DNA of 64,000 bases from Rhizobium viscosum (GTDB lineage Bacteria > Pseudomonadota > Alphaproteobacteria > Rhizobiales > Rhizobiaceae). Shown here piece after piece: positions 50,148 to 58,025 of this stretch; within the stretch, counting starts at the first letter, position 1, and the number at the start of each line of letters is the position of its first letter. A program made the position numbers and the translations under genes. The stretch lies in the NCBI RefSeq assembly GCF_014873945.1, contig NZ_JADBEC010000001.1:4109001-4173000 (forward strand). The letters are read 5' to 3'. The notes under the pieces were generated by a model. The model saw nothing but the letters and a program-made list of their open reading frames with translations, was not told the DNA's origin and did no database searches.

Positions 50148-51026
50148 ATGAGCAGAAACGGTAAGACGCTTCGCCTGCACATGCCGCAATGGCAGGGCGG
50201 CAATCTCGGCGAATATCATCTGGGTTCACGCCTGCTTTCCTGGCTTCTTCCGGCAGGCGAGGGACCGGAGGAAATCGTTCCGGTTGCCGAGCCGACAAGA
50301 TCGGCCTTTCCGCAGGCAATGCAGGACGGCATGGCCGGCAAGGCCGTTCTTCTCCAGCAGGCGAGGGATGCAAGGCTTGCGATCGAACGGCATCGGCCGG
50401 ATCGCATCCTGACGATCGGCGGCGACTGCCTCGTCGATCTCGCCCCGATCGCCTATCTCAACAAGCGCTACGGTGGCCGGCTGGGTGTCTTGTGGATCGA
50501 TGCCCATCCGGACGTTCAGACTGCCAAGCAGACCGACCAGGGCAATGCGCAGGTTCTCGGAATGCTGCTCGGGCGCGGCGATCCCTCCTTCGTCGCCGAG
50601 GTCGATCTTCCCGTCGATCCCAATCTCGTGATGTATGCCGGCCTGGATGAATGGTCGCCTGCAGAAGACGAGGTTCTCAGTGGCTTGTCTTTGCGCGTGA
50701 CAGGATCGAGCGCTCTTTCGAGAGGCAGCTCTGAAATCCTGCGCTGGATCGAGGAAAACCGGATAGAGCATCTGGCCGTGCACCTCGATGTCGATGTGAT
50801 CATCCCGGAGCGTTTCCAGCCGATTCTGTTCAACAAGCCGGCGGCAGAACCCGGATTTCTGGAGGGCGTGCCGCGTGGTCGCCTTCAGCCCGACGATGTT
50901 CTTCGTCTGCTTGGCGAGGTTGCGGCTAAGACTGATATTGTCGGCCTCGCCATCACCGAATTCATCTCGTGGGATGCCATTCAGACGCGAGCGCTTTTGG
51001 CGCGCCTTCCTTTGATCGGTGGATAA
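50148..51026 (+). CDS. Arginase/agmatinase-fold hydrolase
   Basis: A 292-residue ureohydrolase-superfamily protein. Manganese-site motifs: ILTIGGDCLVDLAP (GGDH becomes GGDC), GVLWIDAHPDVQTA (DAHxD) and LAVHLDVDVIIPERF (HxDxDxxxP). LAITEFISWDAIQ provides the last conserved Glu. The Cys in place of the first His is seen in several bacterial members of unknown substrate, so arginase activity should not be assumed. Divergent from the isochorismatase-like gene. Confidence 0.85.
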   Translation: MSRNGKTLRLHMPQWQGGNLGEYHLGSRLLSWLLPAGEGPEEIVPVAEPTRSAFPQAMQDGMAGKAVLLQQARDARLAIERHRPDRILTIGGDCLVDLAPIAYLNKRYGGRLGVLWIDAHPDVQTAKQTDQGNAQVLGMLLGRGDPSFVAEVDLPVDPNLVMYAGLDEWSPAEDEVLSGLSLRVTGSSALSRGSSEILRWIEENRIEHLAVHLDVDVIIPERFQPILFNKPAAEPGFLEGVPRGRLQPDDVLRLLGEVAAKTDIVGLAITEFISWDAIQTRALLARLPLIGG

Positions 51027-51164
51027 ACACTTTTAACGCGAGTTTGTCCCTTCGCATATTGAGTTATAGCAATATATTGAATATAAATTATTATTAACTG
51101 ATAATAATAAAGCATTCACCGATTTACTCTATAAAAAAGGGATACACGAGAGAGGGAGGGGCCT

Positions 51165-51371
51165 CTGTTTATAGTATCTGTACGAGATGAGGGTGAAGAA
51201 AGAAACTTCGTTGCCGTCGCTTTACATATCAGCGGCGGCGAGCTTCATATCGATGTCGGCGGTGTCGAGCACCATTTCAAACTCGCCGACCTGATCGATA
51301 TTCTCTCGGTCGAACATTTTCGCGCCCAGACTCTGGAAGGGCGTGTGCGCATGCACGCGCTATCTCATTGA
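51165..51371 (+). CDS. Possible small protein with non-ATG start
   Basis: The frame reads FIVSVRDEGEERNFVAVALH then ISGGELHIDVGGVEHHFKLA, DLIDILSVEHFRAQTLEGRV and RMHALSH with TGA at 51369-51371. It has a well-balanced protein composition, a purine-rich GAGGGAGGGG just upstream, and no ATG, GTG or TTG near its beginning; CTG 51165 or ATA 51171 would have to start it. It could be a real gene with a rare start or one that lost its start. The preceding 51030-51130 is a striking AT-rich stretch suited to a promoter. Confidence 0.4.
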   Translation: MFIVSVRDEGEERNFVAVALHISGGELHIDVGGVEHHFKLADLIDILSVEHFRAQTLEGRVRMHALSH

Positions 51372-51569
51372 GCACTGTCCTGTCCGGCATCGATTGCCTG
51401 CCGGGCTTTCGCCGCGCCCCTTGCCGGGGCGGGTATTGATCCCGTTCGCAGCCAGCTGCCGGACGCCGATGCGCATTGACTGACGACAAAACTTATTCGT
51501 GATGAGCGGAACCTGGGGCCAGCCCCCAAGTTGTGCCTGATGACCCATGAAGCGCAATGGAGGTTTTTC

Positions 51570-51932
51570 ATGCTTCTGAAGCTCATCACAGCATCCATCC
51601 TTTCCGTCGGCCTTGCCACGTCTGCAATGGCGCAGTCATCGGGCGTTGGCGGTGGCGCAGGCGGTGCGGGAAGCGGCACCGGCGGCGGCACTATCGGCTC
51701 CGGCGCATCCGGTGGCGTCGGCACCGGCACTACGATATCGCCGGACACAAACAGCACCACGAATAGCATCGTGCCCAATCCCGATACGACGAATCCGGGA
51801 GTGCGCGGCACGTCCGGCACCGGCAATGGCATGGGCAGGGGAACGCCCGATTGCAACGGCATGACAGGCACCGGCTCCTCGGCCGGGCTTCCGGGATCCG
51901 ACACGTCCGCACAGGTGCGCCCGGACTGCTAG
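51570..51932 (+). CDS. Secreted glycine/threonine-rich protein
   Basis: A 120-residue protein with GGAGGTTTTTC before ATG 51570. The signal peptide MLLKLITASILSVGLATSAM is followed by low-complexity Gly, Ser, Thr and Asn repeats (GVGGGAGGAGSGTGGGTIGS, NTTNS-type). Two Cys occur near the C-terminus (PDCNGM, RPDC). Short secreted proteins like this are frequent in rhizobia; function is unknown. It is followed directly by the tandem palindromic repeat. Confidence 0.75.
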   Translation: MLLKLITASILSVGLATSAMAQSSGVGGGAGGAGSGTGGGTIGSGASGGVGTGTTISPDTNSTTNSIVPNPDTTNPGVRGTSGTGNGMGRGTPDCNGMTGTGSSAGLPGSDTSAQVRPDC

Positions 51933-52037
51933 AGCAATTCCAGCAAAAGTGTGAAACGGTTTTGCGTCCGGAATTGCGTGAGACAAGAGAGCAATTCCAG
52001 CAAAAGTGTGAAACGGTTTTGCGTCCGGAATTGCGTG
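51931..52037. repeat. Tandem pair of rhizobial palindromic elements
   Basis: Two identical 50-base units (51931-51980 and 51988-52037; period 57) begin AGAGCAATTCCAGCAAAAGT and end TCCGGAATTGCGTG. Each folds into a hairpin: GCAATTCC pairs with GGAATTGC and GCAAAA with TTTTGC. The preceding TA and the outer bases (TAGAGCAATTCCAG) resemble the end of the IS630 element in this window (TAGAGCAAATCCTG), so the units may be IS630-related miniature elements. Confidence 0.85.
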
Positions 52038-52119
52038 TCGGTGTCGGGCCTCCTCAAACGTCTTTTGTTCGACGAGGTGACATCTCGTCGATCGAAACGA
52101 CAGTTTGGAGATTGGAAAT

Positions 52120-52557
52120 ATGGCGCTGAAGCGGATGGACAACGTCGGAATCGTCGTCGAGGACCTTGGAGAGGCGATCGATTTCTTTCGCGAACTTGGC
52201 CTCGAGCTCGAAGGGCGGGCCATGGTTGAAGGAGAATGGGCCGGACGTATCACCGGGCTCGGCGATCAGCATGTCGAGATCGCCATGATGCGCACACCTG
52301 ATGGCCACAGCCGGCTCGAGCTCTCCCGCTTCCTCGCCCCTGATGTCGTCGCGGATCATCGGAACGCCCCGGTCAACGCGCTCGGCTACCTGCGCGTCAT
52401 GTTCGCCGTTGACGATATCGACGAGACGCTTGAAAGGCTGCGTGCGCGCGGCGCTGAGCTCGTCGGCGAAGTCGTCCAATATAGAGACGCGTATCGGCTC
52501 TGCTACATCCGCGGGCCTGAAGGGATTCTCATCGGATTAGCCCAGGAACTCGGCTGA
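52120..52557 (+). CDS. VOC-superfamily protein (glyoxalase/bleomycin resistance fold)
   Basis: A 145-residue protein with GGAGATTGGAAAT before ATG 52120. LKRMDNVGIVVEDLGEAIDF starts the first beta-alpha-beta-beta-beta unit; DGHSRLELSRFLAP and LGYLRVMFAVDDIDETLERL follow, and YRLCYIRGPEGILIGLAQEL ends the second unit with the metal-ligand Glu position. Function may be isomerase, dioxygenase or resistance protein. The gene sits inside a duplicated copy of the AraC-GyrI flank, between its palindrome (52069-52091) and its gene remnant. Confidence 0.87.
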   Translation: MALKRMDNVGIVVEDLGEAIDFFRELGLELEGRAMVEGEWAGRITGLGDQHVEIAMMRTPDGHSRLELSRFLAPDVVADHRNAPVNALGYLRVMFAVDDIDETLERLRARGAELVGEVVQYRDAYRLCYIRGPEGILIGLAQELG

Positions 52558-52635
52558 GCGCATTCTCCACGGCTGACTGGATCGCGGCCTGTCCGTTTCT
52601 CTCGATCGGTAGGGACAGGCCGCTGTTGCAGCTCG

Positions 52636-52875
52636 CTATTTCAGTGGCAGAAACAGGTCCGCGACCGCCTCATGCTCCGGGAAGCTCAGGCGCTGGCAAT
52701 AGATCGGGAAGTCGCGTGTTTCCTCGCCGCTGGCCGGAAGCCAGTCGCGGGAGAGGTAGAGCGCGGCGGGCTCCAGATTGTCGGTATTGCCGACGACGCG
52801 CAGCATGGCGCGCTCGACCGATCTTGCGGTTTTGTCACGGGTCGCAGGCCGTCGACAACGGCGAAAAGGGGGCGG
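52636..52875 (-). pseudogene. Remnant of AraC-GyrI regulator with its upstream flank
   Basis: The minus strand encodes DNLEPAALYLSRDWLPASGE, ETRDFPIYCQR and ADLFLPLK, matching the C-terminus of the intact regulator at 58026-58910. After about 55 codons, the sequence jumps to GCGCTCGACCGATCTTGCGG (52809 onwards), which matches the region upstream of the intact gene (58950-59030). The DNA-binding part has been deleted. The gene's downstream palindrome is at 52069-52091, with the VOC gene in between. Confidence 0.85.
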
Positions 52876-52904
52876 ATCGTCCCCAGAATGAACCGCCAGA
52901 TCAC

Positions 52905-54413
52905 TCAATCTCCGACATTGAACATTTCGGCCGGGTCGGGCAGCACGGTGTCCGAGTGCAAGAGCAATCGCACGCCGTCCTGCAGGATGAGAGGAGGAGA
53001 CATCTGGGAGGCGAGCTCGATGACCCGTGCCTGCAGTTTCTGGACCATTTCCGGGTTCTGATCGGCAAGGTTTGTGGTCTCGGACATGTCCTTCTGGAGA
53101 TCGAAGAGTTCGACTTTCGGCGGCAACGTCGTCTTCCACACAAGCTTCCAATCGCCCTGGCGCACGGCGGCCGTCATTGGTTCGACGTTGTAGACGATCT
53201 CGGTGCGCGGCGATGGTTTTCCTTCGCCAAGCATCGGCCACATGTCCATTCCGTCCAGCGGCTTGTTCTTGCCGAACTCAGCGCCGGCCAGAGCTGCCAA
53301 GGTCGGGTACATGTCGACGACATGCATCATTCCGTCGGCAGTGCCAGGCTTGATCTTTCCCGGCCAGTTGACCAGGCCAACGACGCGCGTGCCGCCTTCA
53401 TAGGTCGTCCCCTTGCCCTCCCGGTAAGGACCGTTGTCGGCCGGAAGCTTGCCCTTGACATCGCTTTCCCCCGCAAAGAAGGCATTCACGACGCCGCCGT
53501 TGTCGCTGTGAAAGACGATGAGCGTATTCTCGCGCATCCCGCGCGTTTCGAGAGCATCGACGACTCTGCCGATGCCATCGTCCATCACCGAAATCATCGC
53601 TGCATAGTTTCGCCGGCTCTCGTCGGCGATATGGCTGTTGCGTTCAATAAATTCCTTCGGCGCCTGGAAGGGCGTATGCGGCGACGTGAAGGCCAGATAC
53701 AGGAACAGAGGCTTCGCCTGATCGTGCTCGTTGATCACTCGCACGGCTTCGTCAGCGAAGAGGACGTTGTCGAATCCGTCCTCCTCGATGGCGTCGTTGT
53801 TCCGGTACCAATCCGCATTGCCGTTTGCCGACTTGTGCGTGAAGTGATCGATCTCACCAAGCAGAGCGCCATAGAATGAATCGAATCCGCGCTGGCGCGG
53901 CCAGAATGCCGTCTTGGCATGACCGAGGTGCCATTTGCCGCTCGCGGCGGTGGCATAGCCCGCCTCCTTCAGCAGTTCCGGCAAGAGATAGTCATCGAGC
54001 GCCAGGCCGTAGGTACCGCCCTGGGGAATGACGGCGGTCTGCATGCCGTAACGGAACGGGTAGCGGCCCGTCATAAACGCCGCCCGGGTGGGCGTGCACA
54101 TGGGCTGCGCGTAATATTGCTCGAGCCGGGCGCCTTTTTCCGCCAGCTCGTCGATGTTTGGCGTCTTTATGTCAGAGCCGTGAAATCCGACATCCTTCCA
54201 GCCCAGATCGTCGGCCAGGATAAAAACAATGTTCGGCTTGGCCGACTGTGCGAACGCGGCCGTTCCGGAAGCAAGCGCGGCGGCCAAGCCACGCACACCG
54301 ATCCTGCCAGCGATTTGCGCCGCCGCCAGCGAGCCGCCAGTCGTGAGCATTGCGCGGCGCGTAAACCCTTTTGGGCCGATATTACCGGCCTCGTTATCAG
54401 CATTCTCGTCCAT
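52905..54413 (-). CDS. Tat-exported arylsulfatase-type sulfatase
   Basis: From ATG 54413 (GGGGGGA site) the protein has 502 residues. GFTRRAMLTTGGSLAAAQIA is a twin-arginine signal. IVFILADDLGWKDVGFHGSD gives the calcium-site Asp pair, QPMCTPTRAAFMTGRYPFRY the CxPxR formylglycine motif, ASGKWHLGH the conserved Lys-His, and IVFHSDNGGV the last metal ligands. Activation requires a formylglycine-generating enzyme or radical-SAM maturase, not encoded in the window. It should cleave sulfate esters in the periplasm. Its 3' end adjoins the AraC remnant. Confidence 0.93.
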   Translation of the reverse strand: MDENADNEAGNIGPKGFTRRAMLTTGGSLAAAQIAGRIGVRGLAAALASGTAAFAQSAKPNIVFILADDLGWKDVGFHGSDIKTPNIDELAEKGARLEQYYAQPMCTPTRAAFMTGRYPFRYGMQTAVIPQGGTYGLALDDYLLPELLKEAGYATAASGKWHLGHAKTAFWPRQRGFDSFYGALLGEIDHFTHKSANGNADWYRNNDAIEEDGFDNVLFADEAVRVINEHDQAKPLFLYLAFTSPHTPFQAPKEFIERNSHIADESRRNYAAMISVMDDGIGRVVDALETRGMRENTLIVFHSDNGGVVNAFFAGESDVKGKLPADNGPYREGKGTTYEGGTRVVGLVNWPGKIKPGTADGMMHVVDMYPTLAALAGAEFGKNKPLDGMDMWPMLGEGKPSPRTEIVYNVEPMTAAVRQGDWKLVWKTTLPPKVELFDLQKDMSETTNLADQNPEMVQKLQARVIELASQMSPPLILQDGVRLLLHSDTVLPDPAEMFNVGD

Positions 54414-54770
54414 CAGTTCAGTCCCCCCTTGCTCAGCGGTTTTGTCCGGCATTTCGCGCAAGAACAGTTCGGCTGTACCCCAAGTAGAACATCCGGGCGG
54501 CGAGCATCCAAAATGCCCTTGAGCCCTCTCTCCGTATCAAATCCCCCTTGCTATCCGGCACATACATCGACTCCCATCGGAGCCAGGGGGCATCAGCGTT
54601 CGCTGGCCTTACATGCTGGCCGAAATGGTCTCGGCATCTTGGTATTGTCTACCGATTTGCGAAAAAGGCGAGTGCATGAGCTCTCAGGTTTCCGGATTTT
54701 CCGATAGATCGGCAAAGCCGTCGCCGCGCAACTTTCAACCGGCGGCGCAGCAGGGTGTTTGCCCGTCTCT

Positions 54771-54799
54771 CTCATTCCTGGGACAAGTGCAGGAATGAG
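54771..54799. repeat. Intergenic hairpin CTCATTCCTG/CAGGAATGAG
   Basis: A perfect 10-base stem (54771-54780 with 54790-54799) and 9-base loop, followed by GGGAATTCCTGGG. It is the only clear structure in the gene-free stretch 54414-54846, which otherwise contains the sulfatase promoter region. It may be a terminator for the small cysteine-rich frame reading left, or a mobile palindrome common in rhizobia. Confidence 0.6.
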
Positions 54800-54846
54800 G
54801 GGAATTCCTGGGATGCCGGTGCCCCAGGCGAGGTTGGCGGCGGTAT

Positions 54847-55062
54847 CTACCCCGCCAGCAAGGCGCGGTGATCAGGCGCCGGGGGCAGCTGGGCGGCAAC
54901 CCCACCCTCGCGAGAGCGTAGCGATGACGGGCGAGATGGAGACGCGGATGGTTTTCGATCCTCTGCCGCACCATCGCGGAAGGCAACATGGCAGCAGCCG
55001 CGGCAATCGCCGCGGCGCGGACACTCGGCCGGGATGCCGGCCCCGGCGTCTGGTTTGCACAT
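54847..55062 (-). CDS. Possible small cysteine-rich protein
   Basis: A 71-codon frame starting MCKPDAGAGIPAECPRRGDC then RGCCHVAFRDGAAEDRK, with AGGAGAAGAACC directly upstream of ATG 55062. Five cysteines in the first 25 residues could bind a metal. The C-terminal half (SRPSSLRSREGGVAAQLPPA) looks less protein-like, so the true gene may be shorter or frameshifted. It follows the hemerythrin gene by 91 bases on the same strand. Confidence 0.35.
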   Translation of the reverse strand: MCKPDAGAGIPAECPRRGDCRGCCHVAFRDGAAEDRKPSASPSRPSSLRSREGGVAAQLPPAPDHRALLAG

Positions 55063-55153
55063 GGTTCTTCTCCTGAGATTCAAAGGGGATGCTGCGGGCG
55101 GAGCCCCGATCCTCCGCCCGCAGCGATCTTCACTGGCGCACACTGGCTGCCGT

Positions 55154-55861
55154 TCAGGCGGCCAGCTTCAATGCGTCGGCAAGCCTGGCGAAATCGCCGG
55201 CCGAAAGCCCCGGACGGACGGCGAAGTCGATGACGGCCTGGAAGATTTCCGGCGGTGCATCCTTCTTCATGGCGCCGAGAAGGGCGGCGCGCTCTGCCGG
55301 ATTGATCGCCGGGATCATGATGCGCATGAAGGCCATGCTCTTTTCCGGCGGCAGGGAGCCGATGATGCGCATCTCGATGCCGAAGATTTCCTGATCGTTG
55401 AAATGGCGCCACAGCAGGGGGCCGGTCACCGCCTCCTCCTCATGCATATGCGCGAAGTCGTCGGCGATGTAGGCGGCAAAGGCGAGATAAAGCTTGCGGC
55501 CGCAGGCGGCCTTGTGGAGCGGCCAGGCGTTTTCCCAGGCGACAATCAATTCCTCCAGTTCGCGGAAGGCGGTGCGGTGGTCGTCGTGCTGCTCGTCCAG
55601 CGTGACGGTCGAGACGCCTTTCTCGGCAAGCGCCGTGTGGATGTTGTCGTCTTCGTGGGTGACGTGGGAGGCGGCAAGCATCAGGTAATGGCGCAGGTCG
55701 CCGATCAGGAAGACCGTCTCCTCGACATTCTGGAAATCGGCCGTGCCGAGGCGTCCGAGCAGGTCGCAGCCGGCCTTGCGCAGGCCCTTATGAACAGCGC
55801 CGTAAATGTCGTAACGGCCGTTGAGATCGGGGATGCTGGTAAGCGAGAATTCATGGCTCAT
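55154..55861 (-). CDS. Hemerythrin-like di-iron protein
   Basis: From ATG 55861 the protein has 235 residues. The iron-ligand pattern of hemerythrin is present: YGAVHKGLRKAGCDLLGRLG (His 1), ASHVTHEDDNIHTALAE (HxxxD/E type), LDEQHDDHRTAFRELEELI, and DDFAHMHEEEAVTGPLLWRH. Such proteins bind oxygen or nitric oxide and help repair iron-sulfur or sense stress. The divergent neighbour is a flavin-binding PNPOx-type gene, with a dyad between them. The ORF opens 35 codons upstream but the motif position supports this start. Confidence 0.87.
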   Translation of the reverse strand: MSHEFSLTSIPDLNGRYDIYGAVHKGLRKAGCDLLGRLGTADFQNVEETVFLIGDLRHYLMLAASHVTHEDDNIHTALAEKGVSTVTLDEQHDDHRTAFRELEELIVAWENAWPLHKAACGRKLYLAFAAYIADDFAHMHEEEAVTGPLLWRHFNDQEIFGIEMRIIGSLPPEKSMAFMRIMIPAINPAERAALLGAMKKDAPPEIFQAVIDFAVRPGLSAGDFARLADALKLAA

Positions 55862-55961
55862 GATGGTTTTCCTCTCGTTATCAGGCGCCTTTTTCCGTGC
55901 GCCGGGCTGATGACCGGGAGATAACCGAGGCCCATGCGGGGCGCTTCCTAAAACCATCCTA

Positions 55962-55980
55962 AGCAATTGGAACGATTGCT
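55962..55980. promoter_or_regulatory. Dyad between hemerythrin and PNPOx-type genes
   Basis: AGCAAT (55962-55967) and ATTGCT (55975-55980) flank TGGAACG. Three copies of TCCTAA occur around it (55947, 55957, 55988 approximately). The site is in the divergent promoter and could bind the GAF-type regulator encoded by the second downstream gene, or another stress regulator. Confidence 0.45.
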
Positions 55981-56029
55981 AAGAATATCCTAACTCAATA
56001 TCATCGCGGGAATATCGGGGAGGGAAGCA

Positions 56030-56506
56030 TTGCTGGGGCAGGAACTCGTGGACTTCATAGAAAGTCCCGTCATGATACTGTTTGCGACGCGTGACGAAGC
56101 CGGGCGACCGATGATCGGTCGCGGCTCCGGCGTGTGCGTCGACCGGCAGAGCGGGCATCTGCATTTTCTCGCCTCCCGCAGCCAATGGCCTGACGCCGTC
56201 AGCGAGGCTCTGCCCGGCCGGCCGATTGCCACGACCTATGTGCGGGCCACCGACTACAAGGCCTGCCAGATCAAGGGCCGGATCGTGGCGGCAGGGGCGG
56301 CGGATGAGGCCCACCGGGCACGAGGCGAGGCCTATGTCGCAGAACAGCTGGCGCGGATGATCGCGCTCGGGGTTACCCGCATGCAGCTTTCCAGCACGCT
56401 GTCGGACCAGGAACTCGTCTGCCTGACGATCGAGCCGCAGGCGATCTTCGAGCAGACGCCCGGGCCGGGCGCCGGGCGCAGATTGACGCCGGAAGCCGCC
56501 GCATGA
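56030..56506 (+). CDS. Pyridoxamine 5'-phosphate oxidase-fold flavoprotein
   Basis: A 158-residue protein starting at TTG 56030, with GGGGAGGGAAG ahead. SPVMILFATRDEAGRPMIGR is the strand pattern of the split-barrel FMN-binding fold, followed by HLHFLASRSQWPDAV and RPIATTYVRATDYKACQIKG. It is likely an FMN- or heme-binding protein of the PNPOx superfamily rather than the biosynthetic enzyme. Its ATGA end overlaps the next gene (56503-56506), so the two are co-translated. Confidence 0.8.
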   Translation: MLGQELVDFIESPVMILFATRDEAGRPMIGRGSGVCVDRQSGHLHFLASRSQWPDAVSEALPGRPIATTYVRATDYKACQIKGRIVAAGAADEAHRARGEAYVAEQLARMIALGVTRMQLSSTLSDQELVCLTIEPQAIFEQTPGPGAGRRLTPEAAA

Positions 56507-57849
56507 TCCCGCTCGAAAGCCTGCGGGACAGTTTCGAGGGCGTCATTCCCTCTATTATCGCCACCACCGATGCGGACGGAATGCCCAATATTTCCTACCT
56601 CTCGCACGTCCATTACGTCGACGAGGCACATGTGGCGCTCTCCGACCAGTTCTTCTCCAAGACCGCCACCAACGTGGCACGCAACGGGCTCGCGACCGTG
56701 ATGGTGGTCGACGGCTACAGCGGCCAGCAGCACGTGCTCGACCTGGCGTTCGAACGCTCCGAGACTGAGGGCGAGACATTCGAGCGGATGGCGATCCATC
56801 TGGCGATCCTGGAAAGCCGGATGAGCGGGATCATGAAGTTGCGCGCCGTCGATATCTACCGGGTGGAGGACTGTCGGGCCGTGCCGGCCGCCAATCCGCT
56901 GGTTGCGCCGGAGCCGCTCTTTCTGCCCGACTTGATGGGCAAGGTGGCGCGGCTGACGGCACGGATGTCGGATTGCGGCGATCCGGAAACGCTGCTCGAC
57001 GCCACGCTCGAGGGTCTGGGCGAGCTCTTCGGCTACCGCCATTCCATGGTGCTGGTGCCGGACGGCGAACGCGGCGGGCTGACGACGATTGCGAGCCGCG
57101 GCTACGACCAGTTCGGATTCGGCGCCGAGGTTCCGGCCGGGCGCGGCATTATCGGGCTTGCGGCCGAGCGGCGGCGCAACGTGCGGATCACCGACCTCAG
57201 CCGCGGCCGGCGCTACATCGAGGCGGTGCGGGCCATGGCGGGCGTCGAGGATGCGACGCCGATCCCGCTCCCGGCGCTCGACAAACCGCTCAGCCAGATC
57301 GCGCTGCCGCTCGTCGCGCGGGGAAGGCTGGTCGGCGTGCTGTTTTCGGAATCGACCGAGCGGTTTACCTTCCGCCATCGCGACGAGGAGGCGCTGATCG
57401 TGATCGCAGCGCATCTGGGCACCGCGCTCTCCTTCCTGTCCGAGGAACGCGAGCGGGGGGAGGCGAACGGGCGCGAAAAGGCAGACGCCCCGGCCGACCC
57501 GGCCGGCAGCGTGCCCGCCGGCCGGCGCATTGCCGTGCGCTTCTATCCGCGCGACGGCTCGCTGTTCGTCGACGACGACTATCTCATCCGTGGCGTGCCG
57601 GGGCGGCTGCTCCTGCATTTCCTCGAAGACTATGCGCGCACCGGCAAGCGGGACTTCCTGAACCGCGAGATCCGCCGCGACCGGCGCCTGCAGCTGCCTG
57701 ACTTCAAGGACAACCTGGAAACAAGGCTGATCCTCTTGCGCCGGCGGCTGGAGGAAAAGGCCGGTCCGATCACGCTCGAGCGTGCCGACCGCGGCCGCCT
57801 GCGGCTGACGCTCGCCGGGCGGCCGGAGATCGAGGTGGTGGAGGAGTGA
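56503..57849 (+). CDS. PNPOx-fold plus GAF-domain protein with basic C-terminus
   Basis: A 448-residue multi-domain protein. Residues 1-125 form a second split-barrel FMN domain (GVIPSIIATTDADGMPNISY, HYVDEAHVALSDQFFSKTAT). Residues about 160-320 are a GAF domain (LLDATLEGLGELFGYRHSMV, GRGIIGLAAERRRNVRITDL, IALPLVARGRLVGVLFSEST). Residues about 345-448 (RIAVRFYPRDGSLFVDDDYL, IRRDRRLQLPDFKDNLETRL) resemble a winged-helix DNA-binding end. It may be a flavin/redox sensor. Paired with the preceding flavoprotein and divergent from hemerythrin. Confidence 0.8.
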   Translation: MIPLESLRDSFEGVIPSIIATTDADGMPNISYLSHVHYVDEAHVALSDQFFSKTATNVARNGLATVMVVDGYSGQQHVLDLAFERSETEGETFERMAIHLAILESRMSGIMKLRAVDIYRVEDCRAVPAANPLVAPEPLFLPDLMGKVARLTARMSDCGDPETLLDATLEGLGELFGYRHSMVLVPDGERGGLTTIASRGYDQFGFGAEVPAGRGIIGLAAERRRNVRITDLSRGRRYIEAVRAMAGVEDATPIPLPALDKPLSQIALPLVARGRLVGVLFSESTERFTFRHRDEEALIVIAAHLGTALSFLSEERERGEANGREKADAPADPAGSVPAGRRIAVRFYPRDGSLFVDDDYLIRGVPGRLLLHFLEDYARTGKRDFLNREIRRDRRLQLPDFKDNLETRLILLRRRLEEKAGPITLERADRGRLRLTLAGRPEIEVVEE

Positions 57850-57975
57850 GGGTGCGGTACTCCGGAATTGCTCCAGTGGCGATTTGCGGCGATCCGTGAT
57901 TCAAGCTTCCGATGTGGAGAGCAGCGAATTCGCCTGGAGGGCTGTTGGTGTTGGGGCTCCTTGAGCGTCCTATGT

Positions 57976-57998
57976 TCGACGAGGCGACACCTCGTCGA
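57976..57998. repeat. Palindrome downstream of AraC-GyrI gene
   Basis: TCGACGAGG (57976-57984) and CCTCGTCGA (57990-57998) form a 9-base perfect stem with loop CGACA, 28 bases after the AraC-GyrI stop and 127 after the GAF gene. It can serve as a terminator for either convergent gene. The same palindrome, slightly changed, is at 52069-52091 beside the broken copy of the regulator. Confidence 0.65.
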
Positions 57999-58025
57999 TT
58001 GATACGAGGCCGCTGTTGCAGCGCG

